Source: Polytrichum commune
Taxonomy: Eukaryota > Streptophyta > Polytrichopsida > Polytrichales > Polytrichaceae
Direction of reading: 5' to 3'
DNA length: 60,000 nucleotides
Assembly (NCBI GenBank): GCA_950295325.1
Contig: OX485809.1
Span: 24,926,001 to 24,986,000, forward strand
Every line of letters begins with the position of its first letter. Positions within the stretch are counted from its first letter, which is position 1. Positions 12,246 through 23,400 of this stretch are shown piece after piece. The translations under genes were made by a program, and so were the position numbers. The notes under the pieces were generated by a model, which saw only the letters and a program-made list of their open reading frames with translations, was not told the origin of the DNA and made no database searches.

Positions 12246-13060
12246 TCATCCAATAAATGGATCATTGTTGAGAAGCTTGGCCACCTCAAAATCACTCCAT
12301 GTTGCATTGTGGATACATGCATTCACAATGGGATCAACTTGTAAAACAATCAAGAACATAGAATATTGATGCTTGCAAGGGACATACTCCCCTTTTGTTC
12401 CAATGCTTGTGAAGAACATCTTTCGAAAATCAGGGCAATTGCATCTTGGGAACTTGTCCACTATTACACTCCACTCCATGCCCGGATATGAGTTGTTCTA
12501 GTTTGTCAAAAGGTACAACCTCTCTGCATCATGGGGCATCATGTTCTTATGTTGGCAGCCATGAACCGTCCGAAATCCATTTATGCAAAATGATTAGCTG
12601 TAGGTTGCACTTGATGAAATACCTTGTTGTCACGCATTGTTGTTGTTGTTGTTGTTGTTGTGTGTGTGTGTGGTCTAGCTTGGAGAATGCACGTTGGATG
12701 CGCTCATCTAGGTTAGGAATCGATGTTGCTTTCTCACCCAATGTCTCCAATTTGAAAACTCTGTCGTTTAGCATGAACACTTTGGTTATTTTCAAACATG
12801 TTCTTTTTTTCACTAACCAAATAGAAGGGATTGTTGTCTTAGAAATAACATAGTCACGTACTGAACCCATCACACACATCCCAAAATTATATGCACAAAA
12901 TTAGTGAACTTTTGACTTTGACTCTTCAAATGAAGGCAATTTCAAAGGACCCTCATAATATGGTGCAAGGGTATCGTTGCCAATGACATTCTTGCACTTC
13001 TCATGAGTCAATGCCTTGATGGCAGAGGATTTCACATTATAGCCCTTATTGGTGTGTAAA
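12246..13060 (-). pseudogene. Decayed SWIM zinc-finger gene, probably transposase-derived
   Basis: Read on the minus strand, about 13060 to 12547 gives one frame with an in-frame TAA near 12901. It starts near NVKSSAIKALTHEKCKNVIG and continues through VKKRTCLKITKVFMLNDRVF to a polyglutamine run encoded by the CAA repeat. A second frame (12479-12246) has CNCPDFRKMF, then about 14 residues later PCKHQYSMFL. This is the CxC...CxH signature of a SWIM finger, found in MULE/FAR1-type transposases and in some host zinc-finger proteins. The frame change and stop show it is dead. No DDE core and no terminal repeats were found, so MULE origin is an inference. Confidence 0.5.
12639..12672. repeat. (GTT)n-(GT)n microsatellite
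   Basis: Seven or more GTT units are followed by about six GT units. On the opposite strand the first part encodes the glutamine run of the SWIM pseudogene. Confidence 0.9.
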
Positions 13061-13509
13061 ATATGCCACAACATAGTTGATAACTAGGTTTCTACTACCT
13101 TCCCAACCAAAGAAGAGAGGGTAGGTTGTGAAAGGTGGGAAATTTTTGTGTCCTATAGTTAACCCGATCTAGATGATGTGAATCATTAATGCCATCCAAT
13201 TCATCCAAAAGAGATTGCTTTACAAATCCATTTGCCTTTGCCTAGGGCATTATTTTGTGTGATTTTATGGTTGTTGCATGTTGACTTGAGGGTTGCCTCC
13301 TTCATGTGATGTACCATGGCCATGTCATATCAAGGTGAGGTTGAATGGATTTGGTTGATGATATTGCCCAAGCTCCAAGCTTGGACCCCCGGTTCACTTG
13401 CAAAACTGTCACCTTGTATCCCAGGTACCGACCTTTTTTTTGCTTAGAACCAACCCCCTTTGTGCTTTGTGGGCCTACCTCCTTGGCTTTGTGAATGTAA
13501 TGGCTAGAA

Positions 13510-13527
13510 CCCCCCCCCCCCCCCCCG
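13510..13527. repeat. Poly-C tract
   Basis: An uninterrupted run of about 18 C followed by GG. On the opposite strand it gives a spurious glycine run. Confidence 0.9.
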
Positions 13528-13715
13528 GTGTATAGAATGGCTAGAATAGGCATTGACAAACCACCTTGAAGCCACCTTGAACCAACTTGAGATAGAGTGA
13601 AGTCTATTACCTACCCTACATGGAGGTTGCTATGAGGTGGCGTCACGAATGGCACCAAAACCGTCACTATGTGGTAGACTATTGGCAATTGGGAGATGTA
13701 TATAGGTATTGATAC

Positions 13716-13978
13716 TGTAGAAGGTAGAACATTAGATTGCTCGTAGTCAATAAAAATATAAAGGAAGAAGCATGAGAAAGAATAACGTTAGAATAAGGCT
13801 ATCATGCTAGTTCAAAGAGGGATACGAGTTATCCCATATTGTTTGTATGAACCAATGAAGAGAAGAAAAACAATAAAAGGCAAAGCAAGGAGAGCATGAG
13901 ACCATCTCACTCTAAACATTGTTCGTATGCCTTTGTATAGGTGTTTATGCTTGTGCAATTTTATCTCTTATTGATTCA
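13716..13978 (+). repeat. 5' LTR of the copia element
   Basis: 263 bp, TGTAGAAGG...TTGATTCA, co-linear with 17124-17387. The sequence just after it, TAGGTTATGAGCCCA, resembles a decayed primer-binding site of the tRNA-iMet type. Confidence 0.9.
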
Positions 13979-14149
13979 AATAGGTTATGAGCCCACCATG
14001 CAAATGAAGTACCTAGAGATTTGATTGCATTTGAGTTTGTGGAGTGGATCTCGAGGAGTTGGCGTTTCGGAGCGTTGGAGGTGTCCGAGGACGCATATTG
14101 TTGTTGTAAGTATTTATTTGTCGTGGAAGCAATCTTGGAAGGTAAAATC

Positions 14150-17130
14150 AACCAAATTCGTATAAAAATTGTGCTCCACATATCCAAATTGCATGGCAAT
14201 TTGCTCTCGGTAAGCAAACCTGTGTCGAACGGTTTAAAAGTCCAATTCAACCTAAATGAATGCATTGTCAAATTTTGCAATGGTGAAGCCATTGCGATTG
14301 CACCATGTGAACGCAACTTGAACACAATTAATTTTATGAACGTGTACGAAGCGGAAGCGATCACCTTGGTGCTAATTCCAATAAGAGATGGCGCACTCGA
14401 ACTTTGGCACCACCGCCTTGGCTATTTGAACGTGAAGGATGTTCATACTCTCCAAAATATGGTAAATGGTATGAATCTTGGTAAATTTTCTTATTTTCAC
14501 ATCGTCCTTATTTTGTGAAGCGTGTATCGAAGACAAACAACATAGGTTTGCTTTTCCAAATGAGGCAGGAGGGCAAACAACCAAGCCTTTGGAAATTGTG
14601 CAATCCAATGTATGTGGCTCCATGAGGATCACATCAATAGGCGGTGTAAGGTATTTTATAAATTTCATTAATGATTTTTCAAGGAAGGTGTAATTGTATG
14701 TGTTGAAATCGAAAGGGAATTGCTTTGAGAAGTTCAAGGAATTCAAGGCATTCGTTGAGATCCAATCAAAGCACAAAATCAAAACATTTCGGTCGGATGA
14801 TGATGGAGAATTTGTTTCCAAGGCATTCAACTATTTTTTGAAGGATCATGGTATCGAGAAGCAAACATCTACCCCATGTACGCCTCAACAAAATGGAGTG
14901 GCGGAGCGTGCTAATTAATCATATTATCATGGAAATGGCAAGGAGCTTGCTTCATGCTCCAAAATTCGATAAATAATTTTGGGCAGAAATAGTGGCTACT
15001 GTGGTTTATACACAAAACCATTGTCCAACAAGGGTGTTGAATTCCATTATGCCCGAGGAAACGTGGAGCGGAAGGAGGCCTTGCATTACACACATGTGTG
15101 TGTTTGGCTGCGTCGCCTACACAATGGTGCCGGATGAACGAAGGGATAAATGTTTATTTTTGAGTTATTGTAAGGGAATTAAGGCCTATAGACTCTTGTG
15201 TTTACAAACTTAAAAAATCATAAAAATTAGAACGTGACATTCATGGAAGACGGCACGAGCGTTGGAAACGTTTTGGAGATTTGTCTAAGTAGGAGAAATA
15301 AAGGTCCTACGGCGGTTGTTGTGGATGAACCTTCCAAATCATCTTCTTGTGATTATGGTAAGGAAACGATGAGCAAGTGAGAGATCACTTGATTGCAAAT
15401 GAAGATTCAATCGAAATTTCCGCAAAAAATGATGACCGCCTTGAAAGATTCAGCAAGGATGGAAGATATCCTAAGAAGTAGCGACCCGGAGAGTGGTGGA
15501 AGAATCACATTTTACCCAAACACGGCAAAGAACGGACCAATGTGGCATTGTTGGATGATCTTTTGAATTTATGTGAAGCGTTGAGATCCGAAGATGTGAG
15601 CAAGTGAGAGGCCACAATGGAAGAGGAGTACGACTCGTTTATAGCCAATAGTACGTGGGAATTGACCAAGCTTCCAAAGGATCGCAAGATTGTAGGATGC
15701 AACTGGGTGTTCCGTACCAAGAATGATGCATTGGATGAAATTATTAGGTATAAGGCACGGTTAGTAGCCAAGGGATATTCTCAAGTGGCCGGAGTGGATT
15801 TTAATAAGACCTTTGTTCCTATGGCCAAGATTATCACCATTAGATGCATACTCGCATTAGGAGCGACCTTGAATTTGGAGATCCACCAAATGGATGTTAA
15901 AACGACGTTTTTGAATGAAATATTGGAGATTTATATGGATCAACCGAAGGGTTTCATACAAGAGATAAAAGAAGATATTGTGTGCAAACTCAAGAAAACT
16001 TTGTACAGGCTCAAGCAATCGCCGAGGGTGTAGTACCATGGTATCGACTTATTTTCATTTACAAAGGCTTTTGTAGGAGCCAAGCGGATCATTCGTTATA
16101 CGTCAAACAAACAAGTGAATATTTGTTGGTGGCAATCCTCTACGTGGATGATTTGATTATAGTGGCAAACAATGTAATCCAATTGAAGTGGCTCAAATCG
16201 GAGCTTGAGAAGAAATTTGAGATGAGCGATCTTGGAGAATTGTATTATTGCCTAGGAGTAGAATTTGAGAGGAATAGAGAAGCTTGTACCATTATCATGA
16301 ACCAAAAGATCTACATCGAAGAGATCCTTAAGTGTTTTAACATGGAAGGATGCAAACCGGTTAGAACTTTGTTCGATGTGAATTCTAAATTATTAAAACT
16401 TTCGGATGAGGAATTTATGAATGTACAAAGGGAAATGAAAGGTGTTCCAAACAAGGCCGGAGTAGGATCTATCATGTATGCAATGATGGCCATGAGGGCC
16501 GATATTGTATTTGCAGTAAATACGGTGAGCCAATTTTATGTCAAAAGCCGGTCCACCGCATTGGATGGCTGTGAAACGCATCATGAGGTACTTGAAGGGC
16601 ATTTTGGACTTCAAATTATGCCTCGGAGGCAAGAATATTGTCTTGAGAGGTTTTTGTGATGCAAATTGGGCGGGACATGCAAACGACGGGCGATCCACCA
16701 TGGGATACGTGTTTTTTTGTTGGCATTGGAGTCATTTCGTGGAAATGCAAAAAACAACCAACCATTGCATTGTCTATGACGGAGGCGGAGTACATGGCTA
16801 CTAGCCATTGTACTGAAGAAGTGGTTTGGCTTCGGCAACTTTTGGCGGATGTGGGATATATGCAAGCAACATCCATTATGTGTGACAATCAAGGATGCAT
16901 AGCACTTGCAAAGAATCTCACACACCATTTTCATACTAAACATATCAATGTACAATATCACTTCATTAGAAAGAAACTAGAAAACCAAGAGATATGTTTG
17001 AAGTATTATCCTACAGAGGATATGATAGCGGATGTGCTAAACAAACTACTTGCAAAGGATAGGCATCAAACATTAACAAAGATAATGGGTTTAGAAGCCT
17101 TTGACTACTTGCAAAGTGGAGAGTGTAGCA
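14150..17130 (+). pseudogene. Copia pol polyprotein, multiply broken
   Basis: Fragments in order: gag-pre-integrase (HGNLLSVSK near 14210, ELWHHRLGYL near 14400); integrase (DFSRKV, FRSDDDGEF, TPQQNGVAERAN at 14.6-14.9 kb, then TRVLN and FGC); reverse transcriptase (IVGCNWVFRTK, YKARLVAKGYSQ, QMDVKTTFL, the active-site-type ILYVDDLIIV at about 16140); RNase H (DANWAG, ALSMTEAEYMA, HINVQYHFIRKKL at 16.65-16.98 kb). The integrase HHCC finger is incomplete. Frame changes occur near 14520, 14920, 16030 and 16540-16660, and stops occur at several places (for example TAA near 14692). The element cannot make its proteins and could move only with enzymes from elsewhere. Confidence 0.9.
17113..17123 (+). 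promoter_or_regulatory. Polypurine tract of the copia element
   Basis: AAAGTGGAGAG lies directly before the TG of the 3' LTR, the expected place for plus-strand priming. Confidence 0.75.
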
Positions 17131-17387
17131 GGTACAACATTAAATTGCTTGTAGTCAATAGAAATATAAAGGAAGAAGCATGAGAAAGAATAAGGTTAGA
17201 ATAAGGCTATCATGCTAGTCCGAAGAGGGATAAGACTTATTCCATATTGTTTGTGTGAACCAATGAAGAGAAGAAAAATAATAAAAGACAAAGCAAAGAA
17301 AGCATGAGACCATCTCACTCCAAGCATTGTTCATATGTATTTGTATAGGTGTCTATGCTTGTGCAATCTTATCTCCTATTAATTCCA
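17124..17387 (+). repeat. 3' LTR of the copia element
   Basis: 264 bp, TGTAGCAGG...AATTCCA. It matches the 5' LTR along its whole length, with scattered substitutions and one single-base indel. Confidence 0.9.
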
Positions 17388-18500
17388 ATAAATACCATTA
17401 TAAAAAATAAAAAATTCAATTATTATGTATTTTAATCCCAACTATTGCCACCCCAAGAGTGCAAGTTTTTGTCTTCCACTTTTTCTAACATTAATGTGGG
17501 TAGTTAAATAAAGTACTATCAATTTGGGGTGGACTACTTTAATCGAAGATTTATTTTGTGAAAATGGGCTTCTATATGCAACATTTGCATGATGGGCTTT
17601 GGGCTTATGAGACCATTTGTCGAAATGAGCAATGTGTGTAGGAAACCCTCTCGTTTGAAAAGATGTTGAGATTCCTTGCACACCATTTTGTCACCACTCT
17701 CAAAATGAACAATGTCTCCAAAATTCTTATAGTTTTATAAGTTTAAGCACATGTTCAATTATAACAGGTAATGTCTTGTGCCACCAAGTGTGCACCACAT
17801 CAAAGTATCAACCTGTCCATATTTTTGACAAAACTTCAAAATACTCAACCCCACACTAAAGAGAAGAAAAAATGTAGCACATGCTTTGCATTTTTATTGA
17901 CTCCAATTTATGCACATACATATGATTTTCTTCTGATAACCATACTGAATTCAATGAAGTAGGAGACACAACAATGACGAATATACTTAACCCATATCTT
18001 TTGCCAACAAAAAATTGTTGTATACAACCATACATCTCATACATTCATGTTAAAAACTTGACCCTATATGTTTATGGCCATTCCATCTCAAATGTGTGTG
18101 ACTCCTAGATTAATTGAGAGTCTTCAAAACTAATTCCAGTGTCAAATCAACTCAGAAAACATAACTTTTGAAGCTAATGCTGGTGTCAGATCAGGTACTT
18201 TCAAAATGGAACTTCCAGATCACTACATGCTATTTGAGGGCGTTCTGTTGGAAGAATGAAAGGTACGATCAATATATGCAATAGCTCCCTCGCGTCCTAT
18301 CTTTCAACATGGAGAAATATCATCTTTTCACATGAAGTTATGATATATGATAGTTCCATTGCCCTCGCTGCTCGTGTCATATCTTTCAACATGGAAAAAT
18401 ATCATCTTTTCAGACGAAGTTCACCGTACCATGTCCAATTCAGCAACGCGTAACAGTATTATACTTACATGCTAAATTTGTCCAAACTTAAATTTTAGAA
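17388..18500. other. Intergenic; diverged 80-bp direct repeat
   Basis: No gene seen. At 18290-18345 and 18365-18422 the phrase TATCTTTCAACATGGA with AAATATCATCTTTTCA is duplicated with a spacing of about 80 bp. Confidence 0.55.
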
Positions 18501-18780
18501 CCCTTTTTGGTAAGAAAGTATAATAACTTGATCTGCCACTGTGCCGGAGTAAAACTGGGGACACATGCCAGCAGTTGCTGGGAAATGGGCTGCTAAGTGC
18601 GACCAAAAGGAGGAGCCAGTTGCCAAGCGTGGAGGTGTTGGGTTGGGGAGGGAATCTGGCGATGGCTTTTCGATCATCTTGACCTCACGCACAAACTTTT
18701 ACCGTAGTTAAGTTACTTAAACCCTTGTGTCAACTTACAGGGCCGACCGATCGCCCGGCATAAGAAGGCTTCGTCTCTCT
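18500..18780 (+). promoter_or_regulatory. Probable promoter region of the metallothionein gene
   Basis: GC content rises sharply here compared with the AT-rich flank, and the segment lies directly upstream of the metallothionein leader. I see no clear TATA box; CATAAGAA at about 18759 is the nearest AT-rich motif. No metal-response motif can be called with confidence. Confidence 0.35.
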
Positions 18781-18849
18781 CATCTGCTTTGCATCTTCTA
18801 GTGCAAGCCTTCAAGCATCCATCCCTGCACTCTGATCTGCTCTTTGTGA

Positions 18850-18865
18850 GTCTGTCTGTCTTGCC

Positions 18866-18896
<31 letters not shown>

Positions 18897-18935
18897 GTGC
18901 CTGTGTGCCTGTGTGCCTGTGTGCCTGTCTGTGAT
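18850..18935 (+). repeat. (CTGT)n and (GTGTGCCT)n microsatellite in the MT leader
   Basis: Runs of TGTC/CTGT are followed by four copies of an octamer GTGTGCCT, ending about 65 bp before the metallothionein ATG. It probably lies in the 5' UTR and would be length-polymorphic. The frames across it on both strands are repeat translations. Confidence 0.9.
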
Positions 18936-19000
18936 CTGTGTATCTATCCTCTGTATCTGCACCCTCAGATCATCCCTGCCCTCTAGTTCCTGCACTCACC

Positions 19001-20336
19001 ATGTCTACTTGTGGAGCTGGATGCGGGTGCTGCCCCAAGTGCGGATGCCGAGCCACTTGCACGTACTGTAACCTTAACATACTTATCTCCTCCTGATTTG
19101 TTGGATTCAGGACCGTATTGATGGCGATTTCGGTCGTGTGTTGTTGCTATTCCTATCCCCTGTCGCGAGCACCTGTAACTGCCTCATGCTCTGGGAGCTT
19201 GGAGCCTGCAAGAATTGGGGTGGGGTTTAGTGTCCATGGTGTTCTTGATATTTGCTGGACTCGAGTTAAAAAGCGTGTTGCTAGAGATGGGACTCAGGGT
19301 TTTGTTGTTATTGTTAGTGCTTCTTTACCGATGTGTGTAAAACCTGCAACTTGAAGAGTGGTACTACCTACTCTGCAGGAAGTTCTACAGTTGGTTTAGA
19401 TGAGTGGGTTGGCTTATGTGTTTTAAATTGCTTAGTGATGCATGGTACTCTGTTTCAATGTGCTTACTTCAAGCGTGCACTATCATGTGTTCTCATGGAG
19501 AATTGTGTGTTTCTGGTGTACAGATGCAACAGGAACTCCTGGTTCGACGAGAACAAGGGTGGCTTGAGGTGTGAAATTTTGCAGCCCTGTTTTGTACGTG
19601 CTTGCTTGTCTGTCTGCCTCCAGGGACAACATTGTAACTGTGTTCATGATGTATAGGTCAAGGTTTTGAAGTGAGTCATCATCTACTTTGTACGTGCTCC
19701 CGGCTGCCATGTGTTTGATAAATTAAATTATTGTGCAATTTATATGTTCACTGCACATCATAAGCAAACCTCATTATAAGTTCTTCCTGGGTTTGCTTTG
19801 CAGTTACTCTGTGGCCGGCGAGACTGGCAAGTGCGGCAATTGCAACTGCCCTGCTGGGACGTGCGCTAAGGAAGGTAGCACCGAGTCCTTTTACAGCGTA
19901 GCAGGCGAGAACGGCAAGTGCGGTGCTAACTGTAACTGTCCTGCCGGCACCTGTGCTAAGGAAGGGTCAAGCGACTCCTTCTCCGTGGCTGGCGAGACTG
20001 GCAAGTGCGGTGCTAACTGTAACTGTCCAGCAGGTACTCACATTAAACTCCATCTCTTGAATTGGGTTAATATTTCCTCTATATGCTTCATCAAATAGAA
20101 TGATGTCTTATGCAGAAATTCCAGGTATGTTGGATATTTAACATGCAGGAGGTTTGCGTAGATTAAACTTAGCGTGGTGCAGCCAATTATATCAGCACAA
20201 AAATTCCTGATGTGTTTTGCTCAATTTCGTGGGGACCTCTACAGGAACGTGTGCGAAGGAGGGAAGCAGCCGCGCCTACAACGGCAAGTGTGGAGCCAAC
20301 TGCAGCTGCCCGGCAGGGACCTGTGCCAAGGAATAA
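19001..20336 (+). CDS. Metallothionein-like protein with four tandem Cys modules
   Basis: Four exons fit in phase: 19001-19062, 19524-19568, 19804-20033, 20245-20336 (429 nt, 142 residues plus stop). All introns are GT-AG (GTACTG, GTGTGA, GTACTC donors). Exon 1 begins MSTCGAGCGCCPKCGC and has seven cysteines. Exon 2 is a 45-nt in-frame cassette with one Cys and aromatic residues (CNRNSWFDENKGG). Exons 3-4 encode four repeats of the type KCGxxCNCPAGTC joined by AKEGS-type linkers and YSVAGETG-like spacers. That gives 24 Cys in all and no His. Plant metallothioneins bind Cu, Zn or Cd through such CxC clusters in the cytosol, and are usually 60-85 residues with two Cys-rich ends. This one has a multi-module layout instead. 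Skipping exon 2 also keeps the frame (127 residues). Exon 2 is the least certain part. Confidence 0.8.
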
Positions 20337-20455
20337 ACTTATACTCATGGCATCTAGAGGGAGTTAGTGAAGACCTAATGTGACATCAAGGAGAGTCCGA
20401 GGGAAACGACCAGGAACAAATTGATGTCAGTTCTAAATAGTTGCTCTTTAGATGA

Positions 20456-20461
20456 AATAAA
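20456..20461 (+). terminator. Putative polyadenylation signal of the MT gene
   Basis: AATAAA lies 120 bp after the metallothionein stop codon, a usual distance for a plant 3' UTR. Confidence 0.5.
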
Positions 20462-20469
20462 ACTCAGCG

Positions 20470-23400
20470 CCAGCAATTGCACTGACTTGCATACTAGACC
20501 GCTGAACTACCAGCCCCTGAAACAATACTAGCATCAAGTTGTAGTATTGGATGTTGCACCGTCAGCGTTTATTGGCCTGAATTGTTGATGTGTCGGTTGG
20601 CTAGGTCGTAGCGTACTGATCGTGTAGATACAGGTTGTGCTAGACTTTGGTTTTGCAGAACAGTAGTGCATGTCAGATTTTACCTGCGCCGCGCCCGTGC
20701 TGGATACAAATGTTGTCATAACTTGATGCACTGTTCTTGCACCCGACTGAGAAGCATCTTTTTGTCAAAGTTTGATCAATTCAATGACCATCAATTACTG
20801 AAGTTATTGTCACTCAATCTTTCATTCCCATGTCGACTTCTTCAATGTATGTTATTGCATGGGTCACTGGGTGTCAGCGGCTCTAGCTCACAAAATGTAT
20901 GGTATCATTCTAGTAGTAGCGCCAGGTTCATAAATATTTATTGCAGCTGGAGTCCAATGAAGTGGCCGTTCATCTGTCTGTATGCAACCCCTGCCAATAC
21001 ATTGCATTGGCATTAAACACTCCTGCAGGCATTTTCATCGTAGTATGTATCTGCTGTGAAGTGCAAGTTGACATTGATCCATGCCTCATACTATTTTGGC
21101 TATGGCTAACCAGTGCCAAGTGGGCCTTTCTAAGTGGAATTCTTAACCTGAAAACTTCAGATTTCCAAAATTTATTTCCAAAATATTGAAATAAATATCA
21201 TTCAATGTTTTGATCTTAGACTTGGCCATTCTGGGTCCTCATCAGATACTCATACTTGAAAACTCAGAAAATCAAGAAATCAAAGCAACAGTATCTAAGG
21301 AAGCCACTCTTGCTCGAATCCTAACATCATCCATCTACTTAGGGCAGTGACATCGTTTAGGGTACTTGTATACTAAGTCTCAGTACTGGTCTCCATTATT
21401 TTTCAGAGAGACGTACTTCAGTGAATGATTTGGGAGAAACCTGATATAGGGAAATCACCAGATTGTAATGGACTCCACTCTGAGAAGTGATTCCCAAGTG
21501 ATTGAATTGGCTGCAACGATGGCTGCCAATTGAGATTATAGAGAGTCACTGGACCCCATGCAAACCCAGCTTGTCCTGGCAACTGATCTGCGATCTTGCG
21601 AATCCCGAGCACTTTAATTCATGCTGTCAGGAGCATTTAGCACCGATCTGGGTGAACCCATACCCGATAGGGTCCCGGGTCCATATGAGTGTATGTATAT
21701 ATTTCTAAATATATGTGTATTAATGTATCATAGACGCCACCAATTGAGATTGTGTAATGGGGACCATGCTCATGAATTAAGGGTAACTACAATATTAACC
21801 GAGCGAGGGCAAGCAGGAGCGGCCGGAATTTCGTGTCCAATCCCATATCTGTAATGACAAGTCGATGAATCTGATGCTTCAATCCCTTTGTTTCAGTCTG
21901 GATTCCCTCGGTGACGTAACAGACCCTCAGGATTCAACTTTAGGCGCCCATAACCGATCACTTAAAGAGATTCTGCACCAGATCCGAAGAAGTAACTCCA
22001 AATAGCAACTGACACTAAACACCATAAATGGTGCAGCTCAATGCGTTTTTCACCTTCCCTTGCCGATTGAGAGGTGAACGTTCACAACACCTATCGACGG
22101 TGGGTGAAAATATTACCTACTATGTAGAGCCCAATGAATTCTATTTCTAACCAAATTAACAACTAAATCGGTGTCAAAGAGCCTGATTAGTCTAGTGAAC
22201 TTCAATTGGGATGAAGCGACAACAAACCTGTCGGTTTTTACACACCCTTGATGGTAGGAGTTGAGAAATGAAACCTATGAATGAGTCATAGCCTCTAGCA
22301 GTCACAGCATGAAGCTCTTCCGTTTTTGGTTCATGACCTCTACAGTGGGGAGTACGGTCAAAAACGTGTCCCTCCCGAGTTTACCATACGTCTATTCCAA
22401 TGGGTCCCACTAGACAAATCCTGGAAGCCATTCAGTTTAACATTAAACTCCCCGTGCTATACGATGGTTCTCTGCATCTGCACCCTCCCGGCCGGAGCTC
22501 TAGCCAACATCCTCAAGAATATGTTTACAGTTACTAATTCACTTATCTACTATCAGCCCACAGTATTTTAATGAAAGGAATCACACCTTCTAGGAAAGTT
22601 TAAAATTTGTTTTGACTTTTAACCATCCAGATTTGTCTCCTTATTGTAAGTTCCCATATCTCAAAGGTTTTCAGCTGGATTTTCTTCTGTAGTTACTGCA
22701 TGTGTTCAGGGAGTGACATATGGCATTCTATGCCTGTCTACATGAAAAGAGTGAGCAAGTCCCATGCTTACAGGTTCTCCGACGATGTTGTTCTGCAGTG
22801 TACACGTCTTTTGGCAAGATAGTCATTTGAAGTGGCAATTGTTTACGCATGGTAAAGTTTTCCATTCTATATTTAGCATCTGACATGGATCTTCACTATC
22901 TTATCTTCATGGGAAGAAACTGGCGTTGGTATGATTATTGTGAACAATGTCAATATTTTCGACAATAGTGTTGTTATGATTAGTATTTTCATTAAATAAT
23001 ATCAAGATGAATAGTGATTCTTATGAATAGTGTCGGGAGTATACAAATCCACTCAAATTTCCAAGTATTTGCCTATATATATGTAAAATTAAAAAATTAA
23101 AAAATCTTACTTTGTTTGGGGGCCTGCATAATATAATTGACATGTTCCATGTTCATGGAACCGACCCACATAGTTGAATAATGTTATGTCATGATACCTA
23201 CCATGGGAGATAGGGAAAATACAAAGTAACAACTATCAAGGATAATTATTTTTGTCAAATAAATCCTTACATTGGAGTTGGAGACCCCGACTTAGTCTAT
23301 TGGGATCCAATTGGAACGAACTAATAACAAAGTTGGGAGGGGCAGATGTTTATTACCCTCCTTTGTAGGTGTTATAAACCCAAGTTTGTAATAGGTGGCA

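Larger units (their letters stand above)
13716..17387 (+). mobile_element. Ty1-copia LTR retrotransposon lacking gag
   Basis: Two direct LTRs (13716-13978 and 17124-17387) start TGTAG and end CA. The internal order is gag-pre-integrase, integrase, reverse transcriptase, RNase H, which is the Ty1/copia order with integrase before RT. The element is about 3.7 kb against the usual 4.5-5.5 kb. Only about 130 bp separate the 5' LTR from pol-like sequence, so gag and most of the protease are missing. The LTRs differ at roughly 27 of 263 positions by my count (about 10%), which points to an old insertion. No matching 5-bp flanks were seen: GATAC is on the left and ATAAA on the right. Confidence 0.9.

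Noticed and set aside
14020-14364. Minus-strand frame overlapping the copia gag-pre-integrase
   Set aside because: Shadow of the plus-strand pol remnant, whose motifs (LLSVSK, ELWHHRLG) are diagnostic.
13711-17392. 5-bp target duplication of the copia element
   Set aside because: Flanks GATAC and ATAAA do not match; with 10% LTR divergence the duplication may have decayed, or the 3' boundary may be off by a few bases.
18798-18995. Minus-strand frame rich in THRQTDRQ repeats opposite the MT leader
   Set aside because: It is only the translation of the CTGT/GTGTGCCT microsatellite; no start context, domain or splice support.
19333-19420. CKTCNLKSGTTYSAG-like sequence considered as an extra metallothionein exon
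   Set aside because: No acceptor/donor pair gives a length that keeps the frame between exons 1 and 3; the 45-nt exon at 19524 does.
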